Source: Macquaria australasica
Lineage: Eukaryota > Chordata > Actinopteri > Centrarchiformes > Percichthyidae
DNA length: 64,000 bases
Direction: 5' to 3'
Assembly (NCBI GenBank): GCA_005408345.1
Contig: SEMN01000020.1
Coordinates: 2,051,501-2,115,500, forward strand
Part shown: positions 38,981 through 51,764 of the stretch, piece by piece
How positions within the stretch are numbered: the stretch's first letter is position 1
Layout of the letters: the number at the start of each line of letters is the position of its first letter
Program-made: the position numbers and the translations under genes
Notes under the pieces: model-generated
What the model was told of the DNA's origin: nothing
Databases searched by the model: none
Seen by the model: only the letters and a program-made list of their open reading frames with translations

Positions 38981-39043
38981 ATGGCGCCGTGTTTCGTTGT
39001 CAGCTGTAACAACAAAGCGTATTCGAATTCTCGACCGCTCTGA
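38981..39043 (+). pseudogene. Short reading frame resembling the start of a THAP zinc finger
   Basis: An ATG opens a 20-codon frame reading MAPCFVVSCNNKAYSNSRPL before a stop. C-x4-C-x-N right after the initiator resembles the first cysteine pair of THAP DNA-binding domains, which often begin M-x2-C-x4-C-x-N-R/K. The remaining C2CH residues and the AVPTIF motif do not follow in any frame I can read. The surrounding 250 bases are richer in CpG than the region. It could be a promoter-first-exon scrap of a THAP gene or THAP transposase, or chance. Confidence 0.25.
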
Positions 39044-41393
39044 TTCGTGCTTCTGACTGGCCTCTTCTCCATGGCAGTGGCGGTCAAGGCTCATGGGTAT
39101 TGTAGTTTTTAGATCAGTCTGCCATGCCATAATTATGGACAAAACAGGATTTCTCAGTAACAAAGTTGAAATAGTTAAAACTGGTGGCCATAACTTAAAC
39201 CAATAGGAGTGTTACATCATCCGGGACAGTCCCATGTTTCTATGTTCAGTGACACTGAGTATAAAAAAAAAAATTCAGTTTCCACCAGCCCCTCCCACTA
39301 CACAACTCCATTTATGGCCATACATCACGAACTGAGCGAAGCTGACCCATTCATCAGGTTTTTAACATTACTTTATCAGCAACACGATAGTGAAAATTGT
39401 ATTTTTTAATTTCTGTAGATAGGCACACATCAGCGAGGTGAGAGGGATGTATTTAATCTTATTTATACGTCATGGACACTGCACATTAATCAACATTAGA
39501 ATGTATATGTGCCAGAGTTTTCTAATATTCATTCATATTCATCGGCAGTTTCTGTCCAGAATTTTAAAATGGCCCTACCTGCAAAGATGAAGAGTCTCAC
39601 ATATTAATTGCAGTAAACAGAGTAGATAGGAATGCAGTGTTTCACTCAAAGGCAAGTCAAGTAAGCAACAATAGGAAGCTTCACTTTGTAATTAAACTGG
39701 TAGTTTAATTTACTTGTATTATACTTCTTTACACCTGAAGTGATTTTTATTCTCTGCATTTGTTCCATCGTAACCCAGGGCCAACTCTACTTTACTAGAC
39801 AGCTCCCACTACATTAGTGTTTTGCAAGGGCAGTGAATTTTTGGTTTTAGATGTCAGTACTGGTAATCTGATTGGTACAGTATCCGTGTGGGCGGGCACT
39901 TAAAAAAGTTCATAATATCACTTAAATTCCAGCGGCCACACAGACAATTTACCAGCTGGGGGGCTGATGTGTTAACCGCCAATTAGTCCCATCTGTGATT
40001 TGAGCACTCTGTAGGCTACATTACTCCATGTCGTGATTAAAATCACAGGGTAACGTACGGAGTGCGGAGGTTAGAGGACTACTCGCTGCGTGTTTTGACA
40101 GTCTGATCATTTGCCATCACTTGCTAGCTTCCACTTTCCTAGTGAAATACTAATGTTATAGCTGGACAGAGGGCTTAAATCGTTAAAAAGGGGGAGAAAA
40201 CATTTTGTATTAACGTTCGTAAGCTGTACAAGGCTGTGACTCTCTCCAGTCAGTAGCGCACCAAAGAGGTTTACAGCGCGTCTCCTAGCAATGTTAGTTA
40301 ACCGTTGCCATGGGATTTACTCTAGCAAAGGCTTGAAACTCAGATGTTTCCACAAATATGTCCAAAAAGTTTGATCTTCTTATTATCTAAAACATGCATA
40401 AAATTTCAGTTAAACTTTTATAAATTAATAAATAATATGTTTCTTGATGAGGGTGGTTTTGTGGCTGCCCATCTCTTAGTATGAAATAACTGTGAGCCAA
40501 TAGAACTGTACTTTTAGCTTCCCCTCTACTATGTGCTCTACATTAATCTAAAAGCAGCCACCCTCCAGATACCAGCTGGCATCTGGAACATGCCCTTCTG
40601 TTGGCGTTGGCAACCAAACCAGCAGGCTATTGCTGTTAATTAGCCACTCCACCACTAGGCCAATGAGCAGCATCCATGGCACAGCATTTACGCACTCAAA
40701 GCAACAGATCACACTGGTCCATTTTCCTTTTATATTTCAGACCTTCACTTGCCACACACACATGCACGTCAGAACCAGATGCCAATATCTTCAGCCTCAG
40801 TTTGAGAGAAGAGGAAGGGGAGCAGTACATTAGCATAAATCGGGATTACTATGCATGACTGTCACTTCAAAGATAATCAAACAAATTAGAAAATTCTTCA
40901 AGTGTTCACGAATGTTGGAATGAGTCACAGATAATCCACTTTGCTTTTATTTATTTATTTTTTGTTTTTTTTGTTTTTTTTCACCAGTCAAGAGCATTTC
41001 AAATTCATATGCTTATGTAACTTAGAGCGGGGTGCTGATACAGGGCAGCAGCTGCAAGACGTACAAGGACAGGAAAAAAAATATAATGAAGGGGGTGCAA
41101 CAGGGGACAACGGGAAAAGGCGAACACAGACAAAAGTCTAGACAACGTAATGGATATGGTCAAAAGTCAATAATCAATACACTTTAACTGCCAAGTGATC
41201 ATTACTAGCACCTCCAGATAGACCTCAGACACAGAGATGGTTTCTTCAGACTGCTGAAGATGACGGGAGCAGTTTCAGGCATCTTGTCCTAAATTCATGT
41301 GCTCCTTGATCAGTAGGCACAATTGGTCAAATTAAAAGGTCAATTTCATACTGTGACAGCAGTCAATCTGCAAATACTGTTTCCTAATGTTTA
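39044..41393. other. Noncoding stretch; CpG-richer patch at 39.85-40.35 kb
   Basis: No gene is supported. From about 39850 to 40350 the sequence has more CpG and GC than its surroundings (words such as GCGGCCACACAGAC, CGTACGGAGTGCGG, TTACAGCGCGTCTCC). This may be the remains of a mobile element or an unannotated promoter. I cannot assign it. Confidence 0.35.
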
Positions 41394-41778
41394 CATAAAA
41401 TATTGCTGAAGCAATAAGTCAATTAAATTAATTAATCTATGAAACAATTGTTTTTTTCCAACCAACAGCACAAAAACCAAAATTATTCCATTTTTATGTA
41501 ATTTACAACAATACAAAACAGATAAATGCAGCAGCAAATCTTCACATTTGAGAAACTGAAATGAGCAAATGATTGCCATTTGGAATTTGGTGGCTTTCTT
41601 TGGTTTTATATTATTGTAAATTTAATATTTTTGGCTGCTGTGTGACAAAACAAGTAATTTGAAGACCACCTCACCATATCTGGGAAATTTTGATGGGCAT
41701 GGACATTTTTTTTCTGATATTTTATAGACCAAACAATCAACCACTAAATCCGAAAAATGATCAATAATGAAAAAAAGT
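41394..41778 (-). mobile_element. AT-rich non-autonomous element (GATTAAT family), copy 3
   Basis: The words AGTCAATTAAATTAATTAAT, CTTCACATTTGAGAAACTGA, TTTGAAGACCACCTCACCAT, CTGGGAAATTTTGATGGGCA and TAGACCAAACAATCAACCAC match the family seen at 16854-17175 and 22976-23298. Two halves of the consensus seem to be present, with internal rearrangement. Confidence 0.5.
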
Positions 41779-41781
41779 ATG

Positions 41782-41783
<2 letters not shown>

Positions 41784-41813
<30 letters not shown>
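41784..41813. repeat. (AT)n microsatellite
   Basis: About 14 AT units directly follow the preceding element. Confidence 0.93.
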
Positions 41814-41820
<7 letters not shown>

Positions 41821-44218
41821 TTCTTTTTCTTCTTATTTTGTGTATTTGGGCATATAGGGGTGGAGGGAAGGAATGGGGAATATGAGGACACTCAGTGTAC
41901 TGTTATGCTTGTACGTTCATCTAATGGTGCTGATTATTGTACATTCTTTGCAAATAAAAAGATATTTAAAAAATAATACTAATAATAATGCCATTATAGG
42001 CAGTGGTTGCCTGAAGATCAGAAAGCTTATGGAAGGTGGGTTTCCGTTAACATTTCAAGCTGGGAATAACTGGGCGGGGGCGGGAGAATTATTATTGCTG
42101 ATCCCTTAATCAATAACAGTTAATAGCTTGCCCTACTGCCCCAATAAAGCTGCAACTCTACTGTTACAGCTAAACCTACTGTAACAACTTCTCCCTGGGC
42201 TGTTACTGCAGTCAACTTGCCCCATTAAATGTTTACTGTATATGAATATGAAGAACTAAAACTTCCATCCCCCAACACTGTCAACTAATGACATCATATC
42301 TAATAGCCCTGGGCCTCATCAAGCAGCCATAAAGTTTAATAAAGCAAAATGAAATGTGATTTTCACATGGTGCCGTTCATTTCCATAAGCCCTGCCTTTA
42401 CTACCCTCCCGTGTCGCCTCAGTGTCTCAGTGGGGTTGTAGAAAGTGGGGCTTGCGCAGGAGCGGAACACTTTCACAGCTCCATTTTCATTTAGTATCAT
42501 TAGAAATTCAATTCCCAGCAAATGACTTTTTAGAATTTCACAGCAGTCCCTTAAGATGTTCTTGCATGACCCACTTTTGTCTCAAGCAGCACAGGCTTCT
42601 CTTCATCGCTGCAGCTCACAATGTACATGCATAGTGCTCCATCTGAGTCCCAGTGTTCTTGTTTAAGTGTGGGTTTTTCAGGCCGCTTGCTAGGACTGCC
42701 AGGGTCACTGCAGGGGAAACTGGTCATTTGTTTTAAAACTCCCATGGTGATTCAGGACTACTGTAGCAGCTGGCTATTATCAGCTTGTACATAATAGCGT
42801 CTGCAACCTATGTGACTGTGTCAAATATGCCTCCTTGGCTAGACATAGAAGGAGAATTTTAACAATGAAACAGCCACCCTGGGAAACACTACATTTATAC
42901 CCTGGAGTCCACGTTATACCTATTCCACTGTGATTTTATATTTCTCTGAAAAAGCCCTAATCCCGCTAACACTGAGGTTGATTTATCCAGATCACAGGGT
43001 AATTTTCACCGGTGTATCAACATGAATTCCTCTCTGGTTCTGTTGATTGCTGACTTCAGGTGCAAACACAACGTACATCAACAGCTAAGCATGCTGAGAT
43101 TATGTTCTGTGATCTGCCCCATCTGTTAAAAGGCCGATGACAAAAACAGCAGATCCGTCTCGGCTCCCCTTTGGAGTTAAGTAGGAAGTGGGTACAGCTG
43201 ACACTTGTAACTTTAAGCGTGAAATGAACACGCTCACTTTTCTGTCTGTGCAAACAAGACTTAATAAAAGGTGATGGGCAATAAATCTGGAGCAACAGCT
43301 TTTTCAATTTTCTGCTTCACTGAACATCCTATGGAAGCAGGGGACCACCTAGCCTCAGGAAATACCCCTACAAAGTGACATCACATGTGTAGTAATGCAT
43401 CACATATGAAATGTGTAGAAATAGTGATTTCACACTAGGGGATTTGGGACATTGACCAAAAGCAAATTAAATCATGTCGAAAAAGCAGATATAGGCCATC
43501 AGGTAAAAAGACAGCTGACTAGTAGGACCCCAGAGGAAAGTTCGGACTCCAGGACATTAAGTGAATGATGATTCCAACAGAAATCCCTCTATTCAGGTCA
43601 ATGACACTGTTACCCTTTGCAAGTCTAGGCTTAATGGAGCTAATGAATGCTCTACCATTGAGTTTATGAAGCGTACATCCTTGAAGTAAAGTCCACTGCC
43701 CCCAAGTTGATCTTAAACATCATCACTTCTGAGCCTGCTGGCTCTGACAGGTGGTCCTGTGTTGGGAGCAGGTGACCCCTCCCTCTCCTCCCTCGATGCT
43801 GTCAGTCACGGTGACAAAGGTGACATTAGGAGCAGATCCTGCCATGATGGAAAGGGCATCTGCACAGCATGTACATCTTTTAATAGCCTCTACCCAGATC
43901 AGACAGGCAGATAGAGACACGCAAATTTACCCACTTTTGAGTGAATACACACACGGTCAGATACAGGGTCCCTCTGTGGTCTACACACACCAGTAAATTT
44001 ATGAGTACAAGGTGCCCTCCTTAGAGGACAAACAGTTTCTTACTTGATGAGAAGAAGTGATAGAAGTACTTCAGGTGGCAGACCGCAATGTCCTCAAATC
44101 ATTTTTTGAGAATAATTCCAGTTTATTAAAACTTGAACCAAATTTTTTTGTAAAATGTAAAAACTATTGCCATCCATAATAATAACACTGTACTCTACTA
44201 GGAACAAGAGAACATCCC
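41814..44218. other. Noncoding stretch without a recognised feature
   Basis: I see no exon or RNA gene. Open frames are below 90 codons and have no recognisable motifs. Confidence 0.45.
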
Positions 44219-44302
44219 TATGGCTGCAAGTAACAAATTATTTTTGATTAATCTGTCGATTATTTTCTCGATTAATTGCTTTGTCTATAAAATGTTGATG
44301 TT
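44219..44302 (+). mobile_element. AT-rich non-autonomous element (GATTAAT family), terminal fragment
   Basis: TGGCTGCAAGTAACAAATTA is followed by TTTTGATTAATCTGTCGATT and ATTTTCTCGATTAATTGCTT, then TGTCTATAAAATGTTGATG. This is the left end of the family and the best-preserved terminus in the window. The body is missing. Confidence 0.65.
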
Positions 44303-45851
44303 TTTTCATTGGCTATCACAACTTCCCTCACCTGTGACGTATGTTTACAACGAACAGTTTGGGTAATAATTTCATCATTCGCCGTGATTTTCTCTTCTGA
44401 ATAAGTTTGAGGGTTTGTTATAACCTGGGAATTTGTTTAAAAGCTGTTAGAAATGATGGCCAAAACTACGAAAAATAACACCCAAGATGTAATAAAACAG
44501 GATTATCTTTTAAAATATTATAGGTATGTTCCACTTTATCTGTTGCTACTTGGACACCTTACAGTGTAGAGTAGAAACAGAAATAGTGCACTCCAGTAAA
44601 GATGGATTGTGAACATGCTGAATCTTTCACAACCTCGCTCTGAAAATAATGACGTGCTTTGAGGAAATGTGAAATGGCTGATGTGCTGGAAAGCTCAGGA
44701 AGAGATAGTGTGCCAGTCTGCGCCGCAGAACAAAAATGGTCTCCCCAGAGTAACACTAGAGACAATAGCAATCACTTCCTCGTCCTGTCATCATACTTCA
44801 GATCGGCCACTTTTGAAAACACGCTGTGGGCTGTAATGGATGTCTTTTCATCATCGTCTCTGTGCTAATTGAAACTGAATCTGTGGGTAAATAGTTCCAT
44901 TTGGTCAGGCAAGGCTATTAACTCCAGTTAATGCACAGACCTATTTGTCTGAGTCGAAATATAGTCACTGACTTAAGGGAGAAGTTAGGTTGCTTCAGTC
45001 ATAGACAGTGAAGATTCTCCTTGAAATCTATTGCTAATAGCTGCGCTTTGCTTTGGCAATGTAGTGAGAACAAACGTGAAGGATCCCTAAAGCAGAGGTG
45101 ATAAAAACCCACAACATCTAATGCTTCGGAAAAGTTCTGCTGTGTTTTCAACAGAACTAGAGGTCAGAAATAACAGATTTTTGAGTTGTTTAACCCTGAA
45201 ACGACAAACATTTGCAGCCTTATAATAATGTGAAATTTGTATCGTCACATATTTCGTCAAGTATGTGATTAACACAGCAAGACCTATTCTAGCAGTTCAG
45301 ATTAGTGAAATGTGATAATGGGAAGCAATGGATGTAGCCCTAGAGAGCATTTTTTTCTATCATGTAGAAAAACACCATAATTAATAAATAATAGATGGTA
45401 TCATGTATAAAAGATTTGTGCATTATTCACTACTAATAATAGTTCATTACAGAGGTCCGATGTTTGTCGAGCACAAATAACAAATCCAGCTGATACATTT
45501 CTATGAATATTTTATAGGAGCTGAGTCAATTATTCATGTTTATTGTAATGTCATCTTGACACCAAAGCCCGGACAGAGTGAGTGGAGTTCTTCCAGGTTC
45601 CATGAAGTTAAACCAAAGGCTTCTTTAGTAACAGTTGTACAACAAAATTAACATTAGCCGAGCAAAGACACATCTGTCATAAACCTAAGAGCCGACACTA
45701 GATTTACTGCAAACATTTTTACGCCTTGAATTTAAACGTGTAGGACTATATTTATGATTTTTGTATGGATACATTTGGTGATATACTATTTTTTCTTATT
45801 ATCAACAAATCCCATGAAGAAAATATTAAAGCCCACTACACAGCCATGCTT
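44303..45851. other. Noncoding stretch without a recognised feature
   Basis: No gene, RNA or repeat could be supported. Confidence 0.4.
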
Positions 45852-46500
45852 CACCCACACAGGTGTTGCCTGATTAGACCTCTTCTCAGGACTGCATAGG
45901 CGTGTATGAACTATGGTTGAATGACATTTCTCTTATTCTCAGATTAGTTTTGCTGCACCTGTTATGTAACATAATTCACACCATAATTACAAGCAACCAA
46001 GTTGGAAAAAACCCTCAAGTCAGACTCTGAGTTGTATTTTTATGTCAGCGATATCTGAAATTTCTGACAACATCTCCCACTTGATGGAAGACAGTATTCC
46101 CCACTTGGTGAAAGGAACTAAGTGTTGAAACAGACAATATGGCAAAGCATCCATTGCTGGCAGTTACAGTTTGTTTGTATCTGATTTCACTGATTTAATG
46201 AACTACTCTAATAACACAGCAAAAGTTGCAAATTTAAATGGTGTGGCTACAAGACTAGAAGTGGGGTTACCATCTCAGAATATTCCGCATCACTCCCAAA
46301 TCAGATTAATGGGATGTCTGCCTGTCCTTCCCATTCTGCCAACATTGTGTGAATGTAGCATTAGGGCAGAACAAGTTACACCATTATCATTATTATTTAT
46401 ACCTTATTTGGTAACATCACAAAATTCCCAGCATATCTTCACCTGACTTCTACCTGACTCGAGGTCTAATCAGCCAGAATTGAGAACACCTGTGTGGGTG
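45852..46500. mobile_element. Possible inverted-repeat element (about 650 bp)
   Basis: The left arm at 45853-45883 reads CACCCACACAGGTGTT then GCCTGATTAGACCTC. The right arm at 46461-46500, on the opposite strand, reads the same two words separated by nine extra bases. The interior has no transposase-like frame. It could be one DNA-transposon derivative or two repeat copies inserted in opposite orientation. I see no clear target duplication. Confidence 0.5.
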
Positions 46501-46695
46501 TGTATCAGTGAGCCATACTGCTGCAGTGACATATTTCTTTATTACTATGAACATGGACACTGTAGTTTAGTTAGGGTTAGTTGGTCCTGGTGTCATGAAC
46601 ACTAACTAGCACATCGAATGTGTATTAATCCGCAGCTGAAAATAGTCAGCAAGTAAATCCACTATGTGCTCCTGTTTGAGTAATGTTTGCTAAAA

Positions 46696-46905
46696 ACTAC
46701 AGTGCTCAACTGTTTTAGGAAATAACTGAGACTTTATTGAAAATTAAACTATAAATTTGTGACCTGTTGGTAAAGAATTTCATCCTCAGCAGGAACAAAT
46801 GGGCTTGGAGCCGAGTGCCACTGATAGGCTAGGGAAGTTGAAAAATATTGAGAGACAAACTAAGGCGTTGTTGGTTTTGGTCTTTCTATTGGATTTGTTG
46901 ACACT
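46696..46905 (+). repeat. Interspersed repeat, copy 2 of a pair (first copy at 28.1 kb)
   Basis: Same ordered words as the copy at 28130-28322: CTACAGTGCTCAACTGTTTT, AATTTGTGACCTGTTGGTAA, AGGGAAGTTGAAAAATATTG, then GGTTTTGGTCTTTCTATTGG and ATTTGTTGACA. This copy keeps an extra stretch (AGAGACAAACTAAGGCGTTG) absent or degraded in the other. Confidence 0.6.
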
Positions 46906-47734
46906 TGAAAAATAGAGAATACTGTCAGCCTTATCCTTTAAGGACCTGCATAACTCCTAAACCCAAATGACCAGGACAGCATCTTCTAGGAATTTATGTA
47001 CAATCGTACACTAAAAAGGCCGATGCTGTCAAAAGAGAGGGCCTGTGAAAAATAAATGAGCTTCATGACACCTTTATTTTCCCTTTTTAGTCCCCAATCC
47101 ATGTAGTCTCTGGTCCAATTCCTCCCTGTGTCACAAAGCACACTTTAGCCACAAAGGACCAGCTGAGAAAAAACACTGGTAAACCAAGGACATCCACAAA
47201 GCTGCCCTAGTGGGAAGTTGATGAAATGGCTATACGACATAGTGAAACATCATCCACACATAAGCTAAAACACATTTCCATATTCCATTCCTGGAGAAAA
47301 AACACATTTGAATGAGGAAGGGACACGTGGGGCATAAGATGTAGAGCAGGGAATGGAATAATCTAAGCTCAGTGACCACACAACCTTCTGAAAATAATAA
47401 GGTGACTGGAGTTGTGGGTAGGCAGGGAGGGAGTTTTGCAAGATTTTATCACATGAGGGCAAAGGCATATTAATCATAGTCTGGGCACACATGAGCACAA
47501 CGGTAAGGAAAGAACTCAGCAAAGGTTAATGTGTGGAAACGGGTGTAATAATGTGCGGCGTTGGAATACTAAAATGGTACGTTCAATATGCAGCAAAGCA
47601 ATCACCGCACTTTGTCACATGTCATTGTACATAGGGCAATGCTATGCATATACTGCTGGCAAAAAAATATGATGAAAAAAAAGTACACCATCTGCCAAAC
47701 AGCATGAATTTAACAATAAAAACAGAATTGTTTG

Positions 47735-47842
47735 TATGTGGGAAGCTCAGCTGGTTAAGGCTGTCAGTTTGAATCTGACTCAGGCTTTCCTGCATGCCAT
47801 CCCCTTTCTCTCATATTTTCAGGCATCCCTGTATAGACAACA
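47735..47842 (+). mobile_element. tRNA-derived SINE relic
   Basis: GGGAAGCTCAGCTGGTTAAG is a pol III A-box-like stretch. GTCAGTTTGAATCTGACTC follows at tRNA-like spacing as a B-box-like stretch. Then comes CTTTCCTGCATGCCATCCCC and TTTCTCTCATATTTTC, the typical body of a common fish SINE (CTTTGCTGCATGTCATTCCC, then CTCTCTCTCCCCTTTC). A simple ATC-rich tail follows. Confidence 0.7.
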
Positions 47843-50800
47843 TCATCATCATAATCATCAACAACCTACACTTTATAATAATCCTGCACAAAACTTCTTC
47901 AGACACAGAGAGAAGACCAAGTGTTAATTATTTTCAGTTCCATTTCTGACTCATTGATGACCTTGATAATGACAATAAAGAGCCACTGTGGAAGGAACAA
48001 AAGCAAAGCTGGCACAAAATAAATCCAAACTTGAGTGATTCAGCTCAGCTTCTTTTTGACAGTCAAACGGGCTATAAGCTTTACATCTCTGTTTCAAATG
48101 CAAAATCAAAGAGACTGTGTACTCATCAGCAGGCTACAGAGCCGGCGATCTCCCTCATTGTCTCGCGGCATGGATGTCTTGGCAGCTGGCCCTGGTACTC
48201 ATGGTGCCATTGCTTCCCACTAATGAATGCAGACAGGAATTCAAAGGCCATATTGAAAAGTAGCAACATAACTCAAGCGTTCACTTTTCGAGACATGCAA
48301 TTTTGCTGACACAGACAGTACCAAGACTGAAAACAGAGGAGAGCGGGAAGAGAGAACACATGGAAAAAAGTATGTTTTCATCAGGGAAACCATACGTCTG
48401 ATCTCATAAACTAACCATTTTATTCGTCTCTTTTTATTTTAATAGCACCTACTATGTCATCTTTATGTGATCATGGATGTTTAACACAGAAGTTGAAAAT
48501 CTGATTCTGTTTGAACAGTGGGCTTTCAAGTTACCAGTTTTCATTTCATTTGAAAAAAAGAAAAAAGAAAAATTCATCCACTTTTATGTTGTTCCAGATA
48601 GCTCATAAGTGGAATCATAAGAGGACTGGACCTTGACTGTCACAGCTCCCACAACAGCTGTTTAAATCCTTCCAATCAAGCAGATTTGCAGGATTTCAAC
48701 CGACACACCGGCTCAAATGTAACCACTTAGCAGGTCAGAATCGTCTGAATCAGGCGGGCTTGTACAGTCTGTCAGTCAGTGTCCAGAACCGTTCCGCATA
48801 AATAAGAATTTATTCTTCAAATTAATTCAAGAAACACCCTACTATTTAAACTGCCCTGTTTTCAAAAACATTATTCTTACTCAGAGACATGGTATATTTG
48901 CAAACAAATTCCTGAAAAGCAAATCATTTTAGACATTTGCTGAGCTCAACATCAATGCAAATCTGAGCCTCACGACATCAGCATAGCAATTTCCCTTTTC
49001 TGCGGTGAAAAGGTGTTGTAATAAGCATGTCGCTGGTTCAGAACAACAATCCTAGCCTTCCAACGCAGTATTGTGCAACATCAATCAGGACTGGGGGTAC
49101 TAATGGAGCTTCAGTGGCCATCAGAGAAGGGCAGCCTACTGATAGATGAGGGAACACGGTACAAACAACCCCATGCGCACACACAAATACACAAACACAC
49201 TCCCATCAGTCTGCACGCAAGTAATGATAATGTCTTATGAGAGGCAGTGACGAATGCTAAGATTCACAGATATGGACAACATAGGAGTAATAAAATGTGA
49301 GAAAAAATAAGCAATATCTTCTAACTGTTTTATTACACTGAAAACATTACTGGCAATCTTTAGGAAGGAGACTATTTAATTAGACCCCTATTAATCACAG
49401 TAATTGGTCATTCTGCATCCCAGGAGTGTAACTGGCCAATAGCTGTTAACCTTCTGTCTCTATCGCTACTGCTGTCACCCTAACTATTAATATACTGGTG
49501 GGCATCATTTCCAAATGACTCCTGGGAAGTATTTTCATTGGCTCTCAATAAGGGGTTGATTATCTCCAACTGTTTATTCATGCAAGGTGGATTATTCCTC
49601 AAGAGTACTTTCAATTGGTATCGCATACAAACACGCATGTTTCGTTTAGCTGCCAGCATCTCATGGATTACACTCTGCCTGCTGAACAAAGCCACATCTA
49701 ATATTAAAGAGAGAAATGTCACAGAATAATTAGGTTGTTCTGTGTTTTTACCACCTTGTTTTGTCAGATCACTGCAACATTATGTAAACTGTTCAGATGG
49801 AACACCACCGGCGTGGCCTTTGTCAAGAACTAAACCTGGTGAAATTGGTTTTTATGTTGTGGTGCAATGCAAGACCTCACATTATTTGCAACTAAACATA
49901 GTGTGAATGTTGGATAAGAGGTACATTGTGGGCATTCTGTATGTGCCTTGTACATACAGCTGGTGCCCCCCCCCGACCGGAAAATGACCATCTGTCAGGA
50001 AGCAACGAGCAGAATCAGACCCAAAAGGCCACCAAGGCCAAAAGGGTCAGCAGTAGGGAGGAAAACTGGGGCCAGAGATGAGTCCTTATGGTATTCATAT
50101 GAATGTAATACTCTGAAAGACCATGTTGTAGACCATGCTGTTTTTGTGCTTTTAGGTTGAGCTCCAATGAGGCAAAAGTTAAATTCTGTTGACATGGCAA
50201 TGATGTATTTAATCTTAGACCTTGAGTCACAGGTTCTCAGTACACTGCTACCTCAGCAGGATACTGGCATTTACTACATACTGTTAAGCAGAAAACACAC
50301 CTTGGTCATGGCACTTATGAGTAGTGCACTAAAAGTCCTCCAAATTAAACGACAAAATATGTTGTTTGTAACTGAACTCCAGAACAACAGATATGAGTGT
50401 TTTCTGATCTGACACCCCTACTGGCAGGACGATGTTACTTGTTAGTGCCTTCCAAAACTGATACAGATCAGTGCAAAAATAACACAGTTTTCTGATGTGA
50501 CAATAGTAGTTAAGGATTGGCACAAAATGACTTGTTTAGGGAAACATAACCAACAAACGATCGTGGTCATGGTTAAAAGAAACCAGTGTCAACACCCCAA
50601 TCCTCTCCCTCTACGGACTTTGTGGCCACATTATTTCCTCCTTTGCTCCTGACGAACAAGAGTCATAATTCCTACAGCTGCAAGAGGACTCGTCTGTAAA
50701 CATACGTTGTTTTGGGGCATTTGCTGAAATGATCAATGCTGTCATTTTTCTAGGGAGGACAGTCTCAATATGTTAAACTGAAACATAACAAGACTATACA

Positions 50801-51764
50801 AGTGACATAATAATTCAAATATTTTCAAGTCACTGCCCTCATATTTGTCATCAAGAAACTGAGCGGTTTGTGTCACTGATCCCCATCCCCATCCACTTCA
50901 TCATTCCATTCCTTTAATTACTTGTGTGCGAATATTCATGCAAGATCATAGCAAAGCAATCCTCTGATATAGTTGATGCATTATGAGTCAGATGTGTAGT
51001 ACCCAGTCAATAAAGGGTACTAAAACAGCTTAATCAAGTGCTCTTGCTAAGGGCCATAATTGTACTCTGTTTATGTGTTATCTGGAGTATTTAGACTGCA
51101 GCACTGCTATGCGAGTGATTAATTAAAATGCTGTCGCTTTTTTGCCCAAAACAACAGACCCATCTAGCAGGCTCAGTTAGAATTGATTTATAGAGCTCTG
51201 CTTTTGATGCTATATTTTTATGCGTTTGCTCTATGAAATGCTGTGATATATATTTATTGTTATGATTATTATACAGAAACACTTCACTGATGAAAGTACA
51301 TCTCAGGGCCTTTCAAAATAATTTGCACAATTAGCAAAGCTGAACTGATTGAATTTGCTGTGTATTAAAAGGCCTGTCAATCAATTTGAGCAGGATATCA
51401 GGTTCCGACCTTGTGTTTTCGTTTTGGGAGTGAGGCTGCCATTTTGTTACTACAGATTGTGCCTATAAGAAAAACTAATATTTTGATGGATTTCAGACAG
51501 CCTAGTTGCAGAGGAGAACTCGTCACTCACCACAAGCACAAACCACACTCACCTCAGCAGAGACTGGGGGAATGATGATAAAAACAAAAAAAAAAATTAA
51601 TTAGATACTGAGCCCAAAGCCAGCTATTATAAGGAATGTGTGTGGATTGTCTTGTACCCATTGCAAAAACCATATGCTTTGAGTTAATTACACTATTTCT
51701 CTAATGCTTCGCTCAGTGTAAAGCATGTGAAGAAAATGTTACTGACTACCTACCCTATGTGTGC
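47843..51764. other. Noncoding stretch without a recognised feature
   Basis: No supported gene or well-preserved repeat in about 3.9 kb. Confidence 0.4.
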
